Positions 24,711 through 33,050 of a DNA stretch of 64,000 nucleotides are shown here, one piece after another. The stretch is taken from contig CAWAJR010000004.1 in NCBI GenBank assembly GCA_963782465.1, forward strand, positions 248,001-312,000, read 5' to 3'. This DNA is from JAODBJ01 sp963782465 (lineage in GTDB: Bacteria > Actinomycetota > Acidimicrobiia > IMCC26256 > PALSA-610). The notes under the pieces are model-generated. The model was not told the DNA's origin and did no database searches. It saw only the letters and a list, made by a program, of their open reading frames with translations. How positions within the stretch are numbered: the first letter of the stretch is position 1; each line of letters starts with the position of its first letter. The position numbers were made by a program, and so were the translations under genes.

Positions 24711-26276
24711 GTGCCCGATGCAGGCGTTCGGCTCACCGAGTTATTGGTGGCCCTCTCGCTGGCCACCGACCTGGGGTTCGGGCAACCGGCCGAGCACATG
24801 CTGCGCTCGGCGCGCATCAGCATGCGCCTCGGCGGTCGTCTCGGTTTGGAAGGCGCCGACCTGGCGACGCTCTACGACGTCAGCATCCTCACCTACGTCG
24901 GTTGCCCGGTCTACGGGAACGAAGCGGCGACGCTCTTCGGCGACGACATCGACTTCCGCGCCGGCGCGGTGCAGGTCGACCTGGCGGGGTTCCCGGCGAT
25001 GATGTTCATGCTCCGCCGAGCGGGGTCGGGATCGTCGGCGGTCAATCGCCTCCGGCAAGCCGCGCGGTTGATAGCCACGGGCGGGAACGCGGTCGTCGAG
25101 CAGATGGCGAACCATTGCGCCGCGGCCGGTGCTCTCGCCGGCCGGTTGGGATTACAGCCCGACGTGCAGGCCGGCATCGAACAGGCCTACGCGCGTTGGG
25201 ACGGCCGGGGCGTTCCCCGCGGCCTGGCCGGTGACGCGGTCGCCCTCTCGGCGCGCATTTCCCACGTCGCCGAGGCGTGCGAAGTGTTCCACCGCATCGG
25301 CGGCCTCGAACAGGCCGTTGAAGTTGTCCGGTCGCGCCGCGGCACGCACTTCGACCCGGTCGTTGCCGCCGCGGTCGAGCGTGACCCGGCCGCGCTCTTC
25401 GACGGCATCGACGACGACACCGTCGACGAGATCCTCGATGCCGAGCCGGTCGAGCGCGCGCCGCTGACCGACGACGAACTCGACCGGAGCCTGGAGGCCG
25501 TAGGCGACTTCTGCGACATGCGGTGCCCGTACTTCGCCGGCCATGCCCGTGGCACCGCCGACCTCGTCGAAGCCGCGGCGGCGCAGCTCCAACTCCCGGC
25601 CGACGAGGCGACACGCGCTCGCCGCGCCGCGCTCGTCCACGACATGGGTCGCTTCGGCGTGCCGGGAGCGGTGTGGGACAAGCCCGGCCCGCTGACCGGC
25701 ACCGAGCGCGAACGTATGCGGATGCATGTGTATTACGTCGAACGGATCTTCACCCGCCCGGAACCGCTCCGCAGGATCGGCGCACTCGCGGCCGCGCATC
25801 ACGAGCGCATGGACGGTTCGGGCTATCACCGAGGGCTCAGCGGCACGATGCTCACCACGCCGGCGCGGGTGCTCGCGGCCGCGGACGCCTACCACGCCAT
25901 GACCCAACCGCGCCCGTACCGGACGGCGATGACTGCCGCCGACGCGGCGCGCCAGTTGCGCAGGGAAGCCGACGACGAACGGTTGGACCGAGCCGCGACC
26001 GACGCAGTACTCACCGCGGCCGGGCACGCGGCCGGGCGCTCGCGCGCCGGTGGGCCTGCCGGCCTCACCGCGCGCGAGAGCGAGGTGCTCCGGTTACTCG
26101 CGCAGGGCCGGCCGAACAAGGCGATCGCCGTGCAGTTGGGGATCAGCGGGAAGACCGTCGGCAACCACGTCGAACGCATCTACACGAAGCTCGGCGTCAC
26201 GAACCGTGCCGGCGCCGCGATGCGCGCCATGCAGTACGGCGTCGTCGGGGCGAGCCCGGCCGAAACGGTGCCGTGA
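24711..26276 (+). CDS. HD-GYP-type phosphohydrolase with C-terminal LuxR DNA-binding domain
   Basis: 521 residues from GTG 24711. Two HD modules are present. The first (about residues 1-200) is degenerate but keeps YARWDGRGVPRGLAGD and ARISHVAEACEVF. The second (about 275-415) has LVHDMGRFGVP, HHERMDGSGYHRGL and ARVLAAADAYHAM, close to the HD-GYP signature with Arg for the usual Lys. Residues about 455-515 form a LuxR helix-turn-helix (LTARESEVLRLLAQGRPNKAIA, GKTVGNHVERIYTKLGV). It may sense or hydrolyse a cyclic dinucleotide or other phospho-ligand and act directly on DNA. Its stop overlaps the ABC ATPase start as GTGA, so it may control that exporter. Confidence 0.82.
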   Translation: MPDAGVRLTELLVALSLATDLGFGQPAEHMLRSARISMRLGGRLGLEGADLATLYDVSILTYVGCPVYGNEAATLFGDDIDFRAGAVQVDLAGFPAMMFMLRRAGSGSSAVNRLRQAARLIATGGNAVVEQMANHCAAAGALAGRLGLQPDVQAGIEQAYARWDGRGVPRGLAGDAVALSARISHVAEACEVFHRIGGLEQAVEVVRSRRGTHFDPVVAAAVERDPAALFDGIDDDTVDEILDAEPVERAPLTDDELDRSLEAVGDFCDMRCPYFAGHARGTADLVEAAAAQLQLPADEATRARRAALVHDMGRFGVPGAVWDKPGPLTGTERERMRMHVYYVERIFTRPEPLRRIGALAAAHHERMDGSGYHRGLSGTMLTTPARVLAAADAYHAMTQPRPYRTAMTAADAARQLRREADDERLDRAATDAVLTAAGHAAGRSRAGGPAGLTARESEVLRLLAQGRPNKAIAVQLGISGKTVGNHVERIYTKLGVTNRAGAAMRAMQYGVVGASPAETVP

Positions 26277-26955
26277 CCGATCCCTTGTTCGAGTTCGCGC
26301 ACCTGTCGGTGCGCGGTGCCGACGATCGGTGGCGGCTACGCGACGTCAACGGGCACATCGCCGCCGCAGGCGTCACCGCGCTGGTCGGGCCGTCGGGTTC
26401 CGGCAAGTCGACGTTGTTGCGGTGCTGCAACCGGCTCGAAGTACCCGACGAAGGCACGGTCGCGTTCCACGGGACCGATATCGCCGAGCTCGATGTGTTG
26501 CAGCTGCGCCGCCGGGTGTCGATGGTGTTCCAGAAACCGACGCCGTTCCCGGGGACGGGACGTGACAACTTGCGCGTCGCCGACGCGACGCTCGACGAGG
26601 CGCGGGGCCGCGACTTGCTGGCGCGCGTCCAGCTCGGCGCCGAGTTCCTCGAACGCAACGCGACCGAACTCTCCGGTGGTGAAGCGCAACGCCTGTGCCT
26701 CGCGCGATCGCTCGCTGTCGACCCCGAGGTGGTGCTGATGGACGAAGTCACGTCGTCGGTCGATCCCGCGGCGCGGCGGGCGCTCGAACATCTCGCTCGC
26801 GAGCTCGCGGCGAGCGGCATTCCGATCGTGTGGGTGACCCACGACCTCGCGCAGGCCGACCGGATCGCCGACACGACACTCGTCGTCGTGCGCGGCCACA
26901 TCGCGGGGACGCGGAGGCCGCCGCGTTCACTGAGGAGGACGTCCATGGCGAATGA
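26273..26955 (+). CDS. FetA-like ABC transporter ATP-binding protein, one frameshift
   Basis: About 227 residues from GTG 26273. Walker A GPSGSGKST, Q-loop VFQKPTPF, signature LSGGEAQRLCLARSL, Walker B VVLMDEVTSSVD, and switch His in WVTHDL are all present. After VVVRGHIAG the sequence should read DAEAAAFTEEDVHGE and stop at 26955. A G run at about 26908-26911 appears one G short, which joins the frame to the permease gene. The natural stop overlaps the start of the permease at 26945. It is the ATPase of a FetAB/YbbLM-type exporter, implicated in iron efflux and oxidative stress in E. coli. Confidence 0.85.
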
Positions 26956-27718
26956 CATCGGTTGGACCGGTCTGGCCGCGTCGCTCGTGCTCGTAGCGGT
27001 CGCGGTCGCCCTCTCGCTCTCCCGGCGGCTGTCGCTGGAACGCAGCATCCTCTGGGCTTCGGCGCGCGCGATGGCACAACTCCTGCTCGTCGGCGTCGCG
27101 CTCACGTTCGTGCTCCGGAGGAACCTCGCGTGGTCGTGGGCGTGGGTGGTGGCGATGGTCCTCTTCGCCGCCGATACGGTGCGCCGCCGGGCGCGGGAAG
27201 TTCCCGACGTGTTCCCGCTCGCGTTGCTCGCGTTCAGCGCCGCCGGCGTCGTGACCCTGCTCGTGCTGTTCGGTCTGAGCGTGTTCCCGCTCCAGCCGAA
27301 GACCTTGATCCCGCTCGCCGGGATGATGGTCGGCAACTCGATGACGGCGACGGTTGTCGTCGCCCGCCGGGTGCTCGAAGAGTTGCGCGACAAACGCGAC
27401 GAGGTCGAGGCTCGCCTCGCGCTCGGGATCGCGGCCCGCGACGCGTCCCGGCCCTACGTGCGCGCGGCGCTGCGCACCGCGCTCATCCCGCAGATCGAAA
27501 CGACCAAGGCGGTCGGCCTGGTGTTCCTGCCCGGCGCGATGACCGGGCTGATCCTCGCCGGCACGGCGCCGATGGCCGCGGTGAAGGTGCAGGTCGCGGT
27601 GATGTACCTCGTCCTCGGTGCCGCCGCCACGACCACGGTCGTGGTCGGGCTCGGCGTGCAGCGCCGCCTCTTCACGGCCGACCACCGGCTCGTGGTGCCG
27701 GCGCGCACGGCCACCTGA
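26945..27718 (+). CDS. FetB/YbbM-like ABC transporter permease (UPF0014)
   Basis: 257 residues from ATG 26945, behind GAGGAGG. Seven or so membrane segments: WTGLAASLVLVAVAVALSL at the start, SARAMAQLLLVGVALTFVL, WAWVVAMVLFAADTV, VVTLLVLFGL, then the family hallmark LIPLAGMMVGNSMTATVVVARR and VGLVFLPGAMTGLILAG. UPF0014 permeases pair with FetA-type ATPases for metal export. It is followed by a very large hairpin (27769-27816) in a C-rich then G-rich setting, probably the operon terminator. Confidence 0.88.
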   Translation: MANDIGWTGLAASLVLVAVAVALSLSRRLSLERSILWASARAMAQLLLVGVALTFVLRRNLAWSWAWVVAMVLFAADTVRRRAREVPDVFPLALLAFSAAGVVTLLVLFGLSVFPLQPKTLIPLAGMMVGNSMTATVVVARRVLEELRDKRDEVEARLALGIAARDASRPYVRAALRTALIPQIETTKAVGLVFLPGAMTGLILAGTAPMAAVKVQVAVMYLVLGAAATTTVVVGLGVQRRLFTADHRLVVPARTAT

Positions 27719-27768
27719 CCGCCTGGCCCCCCAGCGAACCGCCCCCCCATCGGACCGGCCCCCCATCG

Positions 27769-27816
27769 AACGTGCGTCAGTTCTGCCGGCGTCAGGGGTC
27801 AAAACTGACGCACGTT
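27769..27816. terminator. Long intergenic hairpin A
   Basis: AACGTGCGTCAGTT (27769-27782) pairs perfectly with AACTGACGCACGTT (27803-27816) around a 20-base loop. Flanking C-rich (27726-27765) and G-rich (27817-27836) tracts are roughly complementary and could extend the stem by a dozen or more pairs. It fills most of the 199-base gap between the permease and flavodoxin genes, and resembles the elements near 46.07 and 47.73 kb in scale and placement. Confidence 0.65.
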
Positions 27817-27917
27817 GCGGGGGGGGCGGGGGGCCGGCGCCCAAATGACCTGTGGCTCTGGCATCGGCCGGGCCGCGGGCACATCGTCGGGGCGTGCCCC
27901 GATAAAGGAGGTCGGTG

Positions 27918-28415
27918 ATGCGAGTCTTGGTGGTGTACGGGTCGAAGCGAGGCGGGACGGCAGGCATCGCGGAGACGCTGCGTGACGCGTTGGTCGAGCG
28001 GGGGCTCGAAACCGACGTCGCGCCCGCGACCGACGTGAAGTCGCCGGCCGGGTACGACGCCGTCGTCGTCGGCGGCTCGCTCTACGCGATGCGCTGGAAC
28101 CGATCGGCGCGGCGGTTCGTGAAGCGCAACGTCGGCGCGCTCGGCGGCCTGCCGGTCTGGTTCTTCAGCAGCGGGCCGCTCGACGCGAGCGCGACCGAGC
28201 ACGAGATCCCACCCGTCCGGCAGGTTCGATCGCTCATGGACCGGGTGAACGCGCGCGGCCACATGACCTTCGGCGGTCGCCTCACGGCCGACGCCAAAGG
28301 TTTTCCCGCGAGCGCGATGGCGAAGAAGAACGCCGGCGACTGGCGCGACACCGGTCACATCCGCCGGTGGGCCGCTGAGATCGCCGACACGTTGGCGCCG
28401 ACGCGGCAATCCTGA
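27918..28415 (+). CDS. Flavodoxin-domain protein
   Basis: 165 residues from ATG 27918, with AAAGGAGG 7 bases upstream; GTG 27915 is one codon earlier. It starts MRVLVVYGSKRGGTAGIAETL, the FMN phosphate loop of flavodoxins and protoporphyrinogen oxidase-like HemG proteins, then YDAVVVGGSLYAMRWN and LPVWFFSSGPLD, then GRLTADAKGFPASAMAKKN. It is probably an FMN-binding redox protein. A link to haem oxidation or redox stress is possible from similarity to HemG-type menaquinone-dependent dehydrogenases, but is not shown. Confidence 0.82.
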   Translation: MRVLVVYGSKRGGTAGIAETLRDALVERGLETDVAPATDVKSPAGYDAVVVGGSLYAMRWNRSARRFVKRNVGALGGLPVWFFSSGPLDASATEHEIPPVRQVRSLMDRVNARGHMTFGGRLTADAKGFPASAMAKKNAGDWRDTGHIRRWAAEIADTLAPTRQS

Positions 28416-28431
28416 CCCGAGGCGGCCCGCG

Positions 28432-29562
28432 TCAGAACGGATCGTGCATGCTGCCGATGATGTCGTTCAGCATGCGCTCCGCCGGGTAGCGGCGCGCGAG
28501 CTGGTCGCGCGCCCACCCGAGCGCGGGCCGTTGCAGGAACATGATCCACGCGAGCCGTCGTGATTCGGTTTGGTTGCGCTCGATGATCCTCCGGCACCGC
28601 TTCTCGTAGAGTTCGAGCGCGAGCGGGACCGTGACGGCGTCGGCGCGCGACAGCTCGTCGGCCAATGCGGCTGCGGCGCGCATCGCGTTCGACGCGCCGA
28701 CGCCGGCCGTGGGGAGAAAGCCCGTTGCGGCGTCGCCACATAGCGCGAGGCGACCATCGACCCAACGGCCCGACCGGACATCGCGCATCGGCCACGGGTA
28801 GGTCGTGCCGGCATCGTCGAGCGCGCCGGCGATCGGGGCCCGCTCGGCGACCGGCCCGAGCAGGTCGCGCAGGAAGCCCGCCGCATCGCGGTCGCGCCCC
28901 TCGGCCATGACCGTCGACGGCGCTCCGGCCGCGCACATCACGGCACCCGGTGCCGGGTACGCGCCGAAGAACCAACCGTGCCCCCACCATTCCTTCGCCG
29001 CGGGCTCCGGAAAGCGATCCGGTCCGGCCCACCACGTCCACAGCAACCAGCCGGCGTCGAACGCCGGCTGCCGGCCGAAGACGAGGTCCCTCGTGGCCGA
29101 TCCCATCCCGTCGCAGGCGGCGACCATGTCGAAACGCTCGCTCGAACCGTCGGAGAAGGTGACGTCGACCCCCGCACCGACCTGCACGCAGGACGACACC
29201 GTGACCCCCCGGCGGATGCCGGCCCCGCCGCACGCGTCTTCGAGGAGGTCGACCAGTTCGTGGCGGCTCATCATCACCCACGGCCCGACCTCGCCGGTCA
29301 ATCGCGACATGTCGACGCGCTGCAGGAGCCGCCCGGCGTGGTCGGCAAGTTCGTACCGCTCCAAGACGAGGCCCCGCGACACGAACCGGTCGTAGAGACC
29401 GACGCCGTGGAGCACGCAACTGCCCAGCGGGTACAACCCGATGGCGTAGCCCTCCTGCGCGCCCGTCGAACGCTCGACGATGACCGTCTCCGCGGGTTGC
29501 CGCGCCAGGCGCGCCGCGAGGGTCAGCCCCGCGATCCCCGCGCCAACGACCAGTACGCGCAC
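28432..29562 (-). CDS. FAD-dependent monooxygenase
   Basis: 376 residues from GTG 29562. The ribosome-binding site is weak, but the Rossmann fold begins exactly here with VRVLVVGAGIAGLTLAARLA (GxGxxG). VMMSRHELVDLLEDAC follows, then MVAACDGMGSATRDLVFG (the DG motif) and LALCGDAATGFLPTAGVGASNAMRAA (the GD motif that binds FAD ribityl). The class is the PHBH/UbiH/TetX group A monooxygenases, which hydroxylate aromatic or polyketide substrates. The substrate is unknown. It converges with the flavodoxin gene; 16 bases separate them. Confidence 0.85.
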   Translation of the reverse strand: MRVLVVGAGIAGLTLAARLARQPAETVIVERSTGAQEGYAIGLYPLGSCVLHGVGLYDRFVSRGLVLERYELADHAGRLLQRVDMSRLTGEVGPWVMMSRHELVDLLEDACGGAGIRRGVTVSSCVQVGAGVDVTFSDGSSERFDMVAACDGMGSATRDLVFGRQPAFDAGWLLWTWWAGPDRFPEPAAKEWWGHGWFFGAYPAPGAVMCAAGAPSTVMAEGRDRDAAGFLRDLLGPVAERAPIAGALDDAGTTYPWPMRDVRSGRWVDGRLALCGDAATGFLPTAGVGASNAMRAAAALADELSRADAVTVPLALELYEKRCRRIIERNQTESRRLAWIMFLQRPALGWARDQLARRYPAERMLNDIIGSMHDPF

Positions 29563-29606
29563 CCGTTCAGCCTGCCACGAGCGCGACGTCGCCCGGGCAA
29601 CCGCCG

Positions 29607-30401
29607 TCAGCGGGTGTCGGGAACGACGATCACCGGAACGTCGGCGCGATGCAGCAGGCTCATCGTCACGCCACCGAGGCGGCGCGGCCGCAACCCACCG
29701 AGACGGCGGGTACCGATCACGATCACGTCGCTCGTGCTTGCGTCCGCCAAGGAGGAGAGCCCGGCCGCGGGGTCGCGGGCGTCGACGACAACCGTGCCGA
29801 TGGGCCCGAGCCGTTCGCGCAACGGCACGATCCAGTGGTGATCGAGTCGATCCTGCGCGCGGTCCCACCAGTCGTCCGTGAGCGAGGCGAGGCCTTCGGG
29901 CATCGGCCACGGGACGTACGCGCCGACCACGTCGACTTCGACGGCACGGGCAAGCGGCGTGACCCACAACGCGGCGGCGCGCGCGGCATCGGAACCGTCG
30001 ATCCCCAGGATGAAGCGCTTCGGCGCGAGCGGGTCGACGCCGGAAGGAACGATTGCGAAAGGCCGCGTGGCTCGGTGCGCGATCTGCATCGCGACGCTGC
30101 CGAGTTGACGGGCACGCCCCCGGCCGTGGTGGCCGACAACCAACAGATCGGCGTCCTCGCGGTCGCAGGTCTCGATCAAAGCGACGGGCGGCGCGTCGGG
30201 AAGCACGACGTGGCGGATCGCGACGCCGGCATCGGCGACCGGCGCGCACCAGCGATCGAGGACGCGATCGTTGTGCGGGAACGCGCCGCTTGCGATGACG
30301 GCGATCACGTCCGCCGAGGTCGGCCGCGCCAATGTCGCGGCCCACGCAAGCGCGACCTTGGAAACCTTCGAACCGTCGACACCTACAACGACACGCTTCA
30401 T
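29607..30401 (-). CDS. Tandem universal stress protein
   Basis: 264 residues from ATG 30401, made of two UspA domains. Domain 1 (about 1-140) starts MKRVVVGVDGSKVSKVALAWA and ends with the ATP-binding VVGHHGRGRARQLGSVA. Domain 2 (about 145-264) starts RFILGIDGSDAARAAALW and ends VIGTRRLGGLRPRRLGGVT. The GxxGx9G(S/T) ATP motif is visible in both. Double Usp proteins in actinobacteria are typically induced by hypoxia and stationary phase. A small helical gene and the Rip3-like protease gene lie just upstream, which fits a stress-survival neighbourhood. Confidence 0.9.
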   Translation of the reverse strand: MKRVVVGVDGSKVSKVALAWAATLARPTSADVIAVIASGAFPHNDRVLDRWCAPVADAGVAIRHVVLPDAPPVALIETCDREDADLLVVGHHGRGRARQLGSVAMQIAHRATRPFAIVPSGVDPLAPKRFILGIDGSDAARAAALWVTPLARAVEVDVVGAYVPWPMPEGLASLTDDWWDRAQDRLDHHWIVPLRERLGPIGTVVVDARDPAAGLSSLADASTSDVIVIGTRRLGGLRPRRLGGVTMSLLHRADVPVIVVPDTR

Positions 30402-30439
30402 CGCCCTGACCTTTCAGTCGTCGGGCCCCGGGCTCCTCC

Positions 30440-30682
30440 TCACAATGTCGTCACCAGATGGCGCACCGCGCCCAGCAACTCGGGCGCGCCCGCGAGCGGG
30501 TTCTGCTCGCCATCGAGTGAACAAGACATGGCCCGCAGACCCTCGTAGATCTCGTCGTCGCTCTCGCCGGCGAGCACCAGCACCGCGAGGAAGTGCACGG
30601 TGTCCTCGTGCGCGTCGACGCGCACTGCGAGGTCACGCAATTCGATCTCGTGGAGACGCATCCAACCGTGTACATCTGCCAT
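30440..30682 (-). CDS. Small unknown protein
   Basis: 80 residues from ATG 30682, behind GGGAGG at 6 bases. An upstream in-frame start at 30742 lacks such a site. MADVHGWMRLHEIELRDLAVRVDAHEDTV is followed by FLAVLVLAGESDDEIYEGLRAM. Mostly helical, acidic, no signal peptide, no family recognised. It is codirectional with the Usp gene, 38 bases upstream of it, and divergent from the protease gene, so it may share their stress regulation. Confidence 0.6.
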   Translation of the reverse strand: MADVHGWMRLHEIELRDLAVRVDAHEDTVHFLAVLVLAGESDDEIYEGLRAMSCSLDGEQNPLAGAPELLGAVRHLVTTL

Positions 30683-30936
30683 GACGAACCTCCCCCGACG
30701 CGCTTGCCGGTCGGCGTGGACCTCCCATGTTCGCCGCGCCAATCGTCAGCCGCGTCGCGACCCCCGGGCGAGTGCCGACCGGCCACGCTCGCCCGGCGGA
30801 TGGCCCACCCGGCGACCGCGCCGGGGAGCCAGAGGTCCCACCGGGACGCGATCGATTCGTGCCGGTCCGCCCGGATGTTCCACGCGATGACCTTCGACCC
30901 TGCTGCCGCGGAAGCGACGCGGGTCATCGTGAGATC

Positions 30937-32118
30937 GTGGCCGGCGATCACCAGGATCCGACGAAACGAAGACCGAAATCGGTACCGCTCGCGCGCATCG
31001 CGGGCATCGACGTGACGCTCGACTGGAGCCTGGTACTGATCTTCGCGTTGCTCACCTGGTCGCTCGCGGTCTCCGCGCTGCCGGCCCTTGTCCCCGACTC
31101 GTCGACCGGCGCCCGGTGGGCCGCCGCGGCCGCGACGACGATCGTGTTCCTCGCTTCGTTGCTCGCGCACGAACTCAGTCACTCGTTGACGGCCCGCCGC
31201 TACGGCATCGGCGTGCGCGACATTCGCCTGTGGCTCCTCGGGGGGATCTCGACCCTCGAGGGTGAAGCACCCACGCCACGCGCCGACTTTCACATCGCGA
31301 TCATCGGCCCCGCCACCAGCGCGGTGCTCGCCGTCGCGTTCATCGCCGTCGCCGGCGTGGGCCACCTCCTCGGTGCGCCCGGCCTCCTGGTCGCCGCGTC
31401 GGTGTGGCTCGGTTCGATCAACGGGGTCCTCGCCGTGTTCAACTTGCTGCCCGGCGCTCCGCTCGACGGGGGTCGAGTGTTGCGCGCCGCGCTCTGGAAG
31501 CACCGCGGCGACCGTAGGAGCGCGGCGATCAGCGCGGCCCGCGCCGGCCGGACGGTCGGCTGGGTGCTGGTCGGGCTCGGGCTCCTCGAGTTCGTCGCCG
31601 GAGCCGACGTCGGTGGTTTGTGGGTGATCCTGATCGGCTGGTTCCTCACGAACGCCGCGCATGCCGAAGAGCTCCAGACGGTGATCACCTACGACTTGCA
31701 AGGCCTGCGAGTCCGAGACGTGATGACGGAGCGCCCCGTGTGCGCACCGATGAGCATCACCGTGCAACAACTTCTCGACGAGTACATCTTCAAATACCGG
31801 CACTCGACCTTCCCGCTGACCGATGCCCAGGGGCGGGTGCACGCGCTCGCGACGCTCGCCCAGCTGAAGGACGTGATCCCACTGCGTCGCGCGGTCACCG
31901 CGGCATCGAGCGTCGCATGGCCCGTCGAGCAGGTGCAGCGGGCAGCACCCGACGAGCCCCTCCTCGAGGTCATGAGCCGAACCGGCCGGGCCGGCGACGG
32001 CCGCGTGCTCGTGTTCGAGCATGAGCACCTCGTCGGGATCGTCTCGCCGACCGACATCGCCCGCGCCCTCCAGATCGCCGAAGCGCACCCGTCCTCGACT
32101 GCTCGCCGAGCCGCCTGA
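30937..32118 (+). CDS. Site-2 protease family M50 with two CBS domains (Rip3-like)
   Basis: About 393 residues from GTG 30937. This start is the best guess because the conserved part opens at VPLARIAGIDVTLDWSLV; the frame is open further upstream. The catalytic zinc motif HELSH is in LLAHELSHSLTARR, and the second motif is NLLPGAPLDGGRVLRA with its metal-binding Asp. About six membrane segments precede two CBS domains (about 255-380; LRVRDVMTERPVC, LVGIVSPTDIARAL). Such intramembrane proteases cleave anti-sigma factors or other membrane proteins, and CBS domains usually sense adenosine nucleotides. Mycobacterial Rip3 has the same plan and belongs to the dormancy regulon. Confidence 0.88.
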   Translation: MAGDHQDPTKRRPKSVPLARIAGIDVTLDWSLVLIFALLTWSLAVSALPALVPDSSTGARWAAAAATTIVFLASLLAHELSHSLTARRYGIGVRDIRLWLLGGISTLEGEAPTPRADFHIAIIGPATSAVLAVAFIAVAGVGHLLGAPGLLVAASVWLGSINGVLAVFNLLPGAPLDGGRVLRAALWKHRGDRRSAAISAARAGRTVGWVLVGLGLLEFVAGADVGGLWVILIGWFLTNAAHAEELQTVITYDLQGLRVRDVMTERPVCAPMSITVQQLLDEYIFKYRHSTFPLTDAQGRVHALATLAQLKDVIPLRRAVTAASSVAWPVEQVQRAAPDEPLLEVMSRTGRAGDGRVLVFEHEHLVGIVSPTDIARALQIAEAHPSSTARRAA

Positions 32119-32222
32119 CCCCGGCAAGACCCGGCTGCAAGTGGGCATTTCTTGGTTGTGAAAGGTCGCACAGGTGGCCGGCACGCTGAGGACGGGGGCG
32201 ACCCGGCGCCGATGCTTCTCCC

Positions 32223-33047
32223 ATGGCGGTCTTCGAACTGGCGGCGTCGCCCGCAACCCCGCAGGCCCATGAGGCACGACCCGACGACATCGGCGCGCGT
32301 GAGTTCGCTCGCGTGGTCGCGATCACCGCCGCCCGCCCAGGAACTGCCAAGCGCGGGTTGGCGGCCGGGATCGGCCGAGCACTCGCGCGTCTCGCGCCGG
32401 GCGATGTGTGCGTGGTCGACGCCGACCGCGCCGCCCGCGACGTGGGTGATCGGTTCGGCGTGGCCGGCCCGACGGTCGCGCAGGTGGCGGCAACCTGTGC
32501 CGAGGAGCCCGACGTCGACCTGCCGGCGACCCTCGCCCGCGAGGCCGGCGGTTGTTTCGTCGTGCCGCTCCCGGCCGACAACCGGCCGGTTGACCCGGCG
32601 GCCTTCGCGCAGGTGCTACGCCACCTGCGCCGGTCGTTCGCGTACATCGTCGTCGATGCGCCGATCGCATTCGCGATGCACCGGGGTTCGACCGACGGCC
32701 TCGTGGATCTCGTCGACGACCTGTTCGTCGCGACCGCGGCGCGGCCCGGCGACGTCTCCTCGTTGGTGCGCTACGTGAACACGATCACGCGAGGGCGTGT
32801 GACGGGCGAGATCCCGCCCGCGCTGGAGATCCGCGTCGTACCAACCGGCAGCGAGGCCATGACCATCGACGCGACGTCATACCTGGCGCGGACGTTCCAC
32901 ACTGTGGAGATCACCGACGTGATGCCGCCGCTGTGGGGACGCGACGAGACGCCGCTGCACGGCGACGCGGCGACATTGCCGGAGCCGCTCGTCAACGTGG
33001 TTCGCCGGCTCGACGGTGTCGAGGCCGGCACCCCTCGCGTCGCCTGA
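32223..33047 (+). CDS. MinD/ParA-like ATPase with altered P-loop
   Basis: 274 residues from ATG 32223. The fold is that of ParA/MinD proteins: VVAITAARPGTAKRGLAAGIGRAL at the P-loop position, DVCVVDADRAARDVGDRFG (switch I/A' region), and SFAYIVVDAPIAF (Walker B). The canonical deviant Walker A KGGxGKT is replaced by ARPGTAKRG, keeping one Lys but losing the Gly pair and the Thr. ATP binding may be weakened or different. Similar actinobacterial proteins are linked to septum placement or secretion (TadZ/SsgB-type), but no partner genes are nearby. It converges with the glycosidase gene, with 3 bases between. Confidence 0.65.
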   Translation: MAVFELAASPATPQAHEARPDDIGAREFARVVAITAARPGTAKRGLAAGIGRALARLAPGDVCVVDADRAARDVGDRFGVAGPTVAQVAATCAEEPDVDLPATLAREAGGCFVVPLPADNRPVDPAAFAQVLRHLRRSFAYIVVDAPIAFAMHRGSTDGLVDLVDDLFVATAARPGDVSSLVRYVNTITRGRVTGEIPPALEIRVVPTGSEAMTIDATSYLARTFHTVEITDVMPPLWGRDETPLHGDAATLPEPLVNVVRRLDGVEAGTPRVA

Positions 33048-33050
33048 CCT

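Noticed and set aside
30770..30850. Possible DosR-type box near the protease/Usp divergent region (GGTCCCACCGGGAC)
   Set aside because: The half-sites are in the wrong orientation and lack the AT core of known DosR sites.
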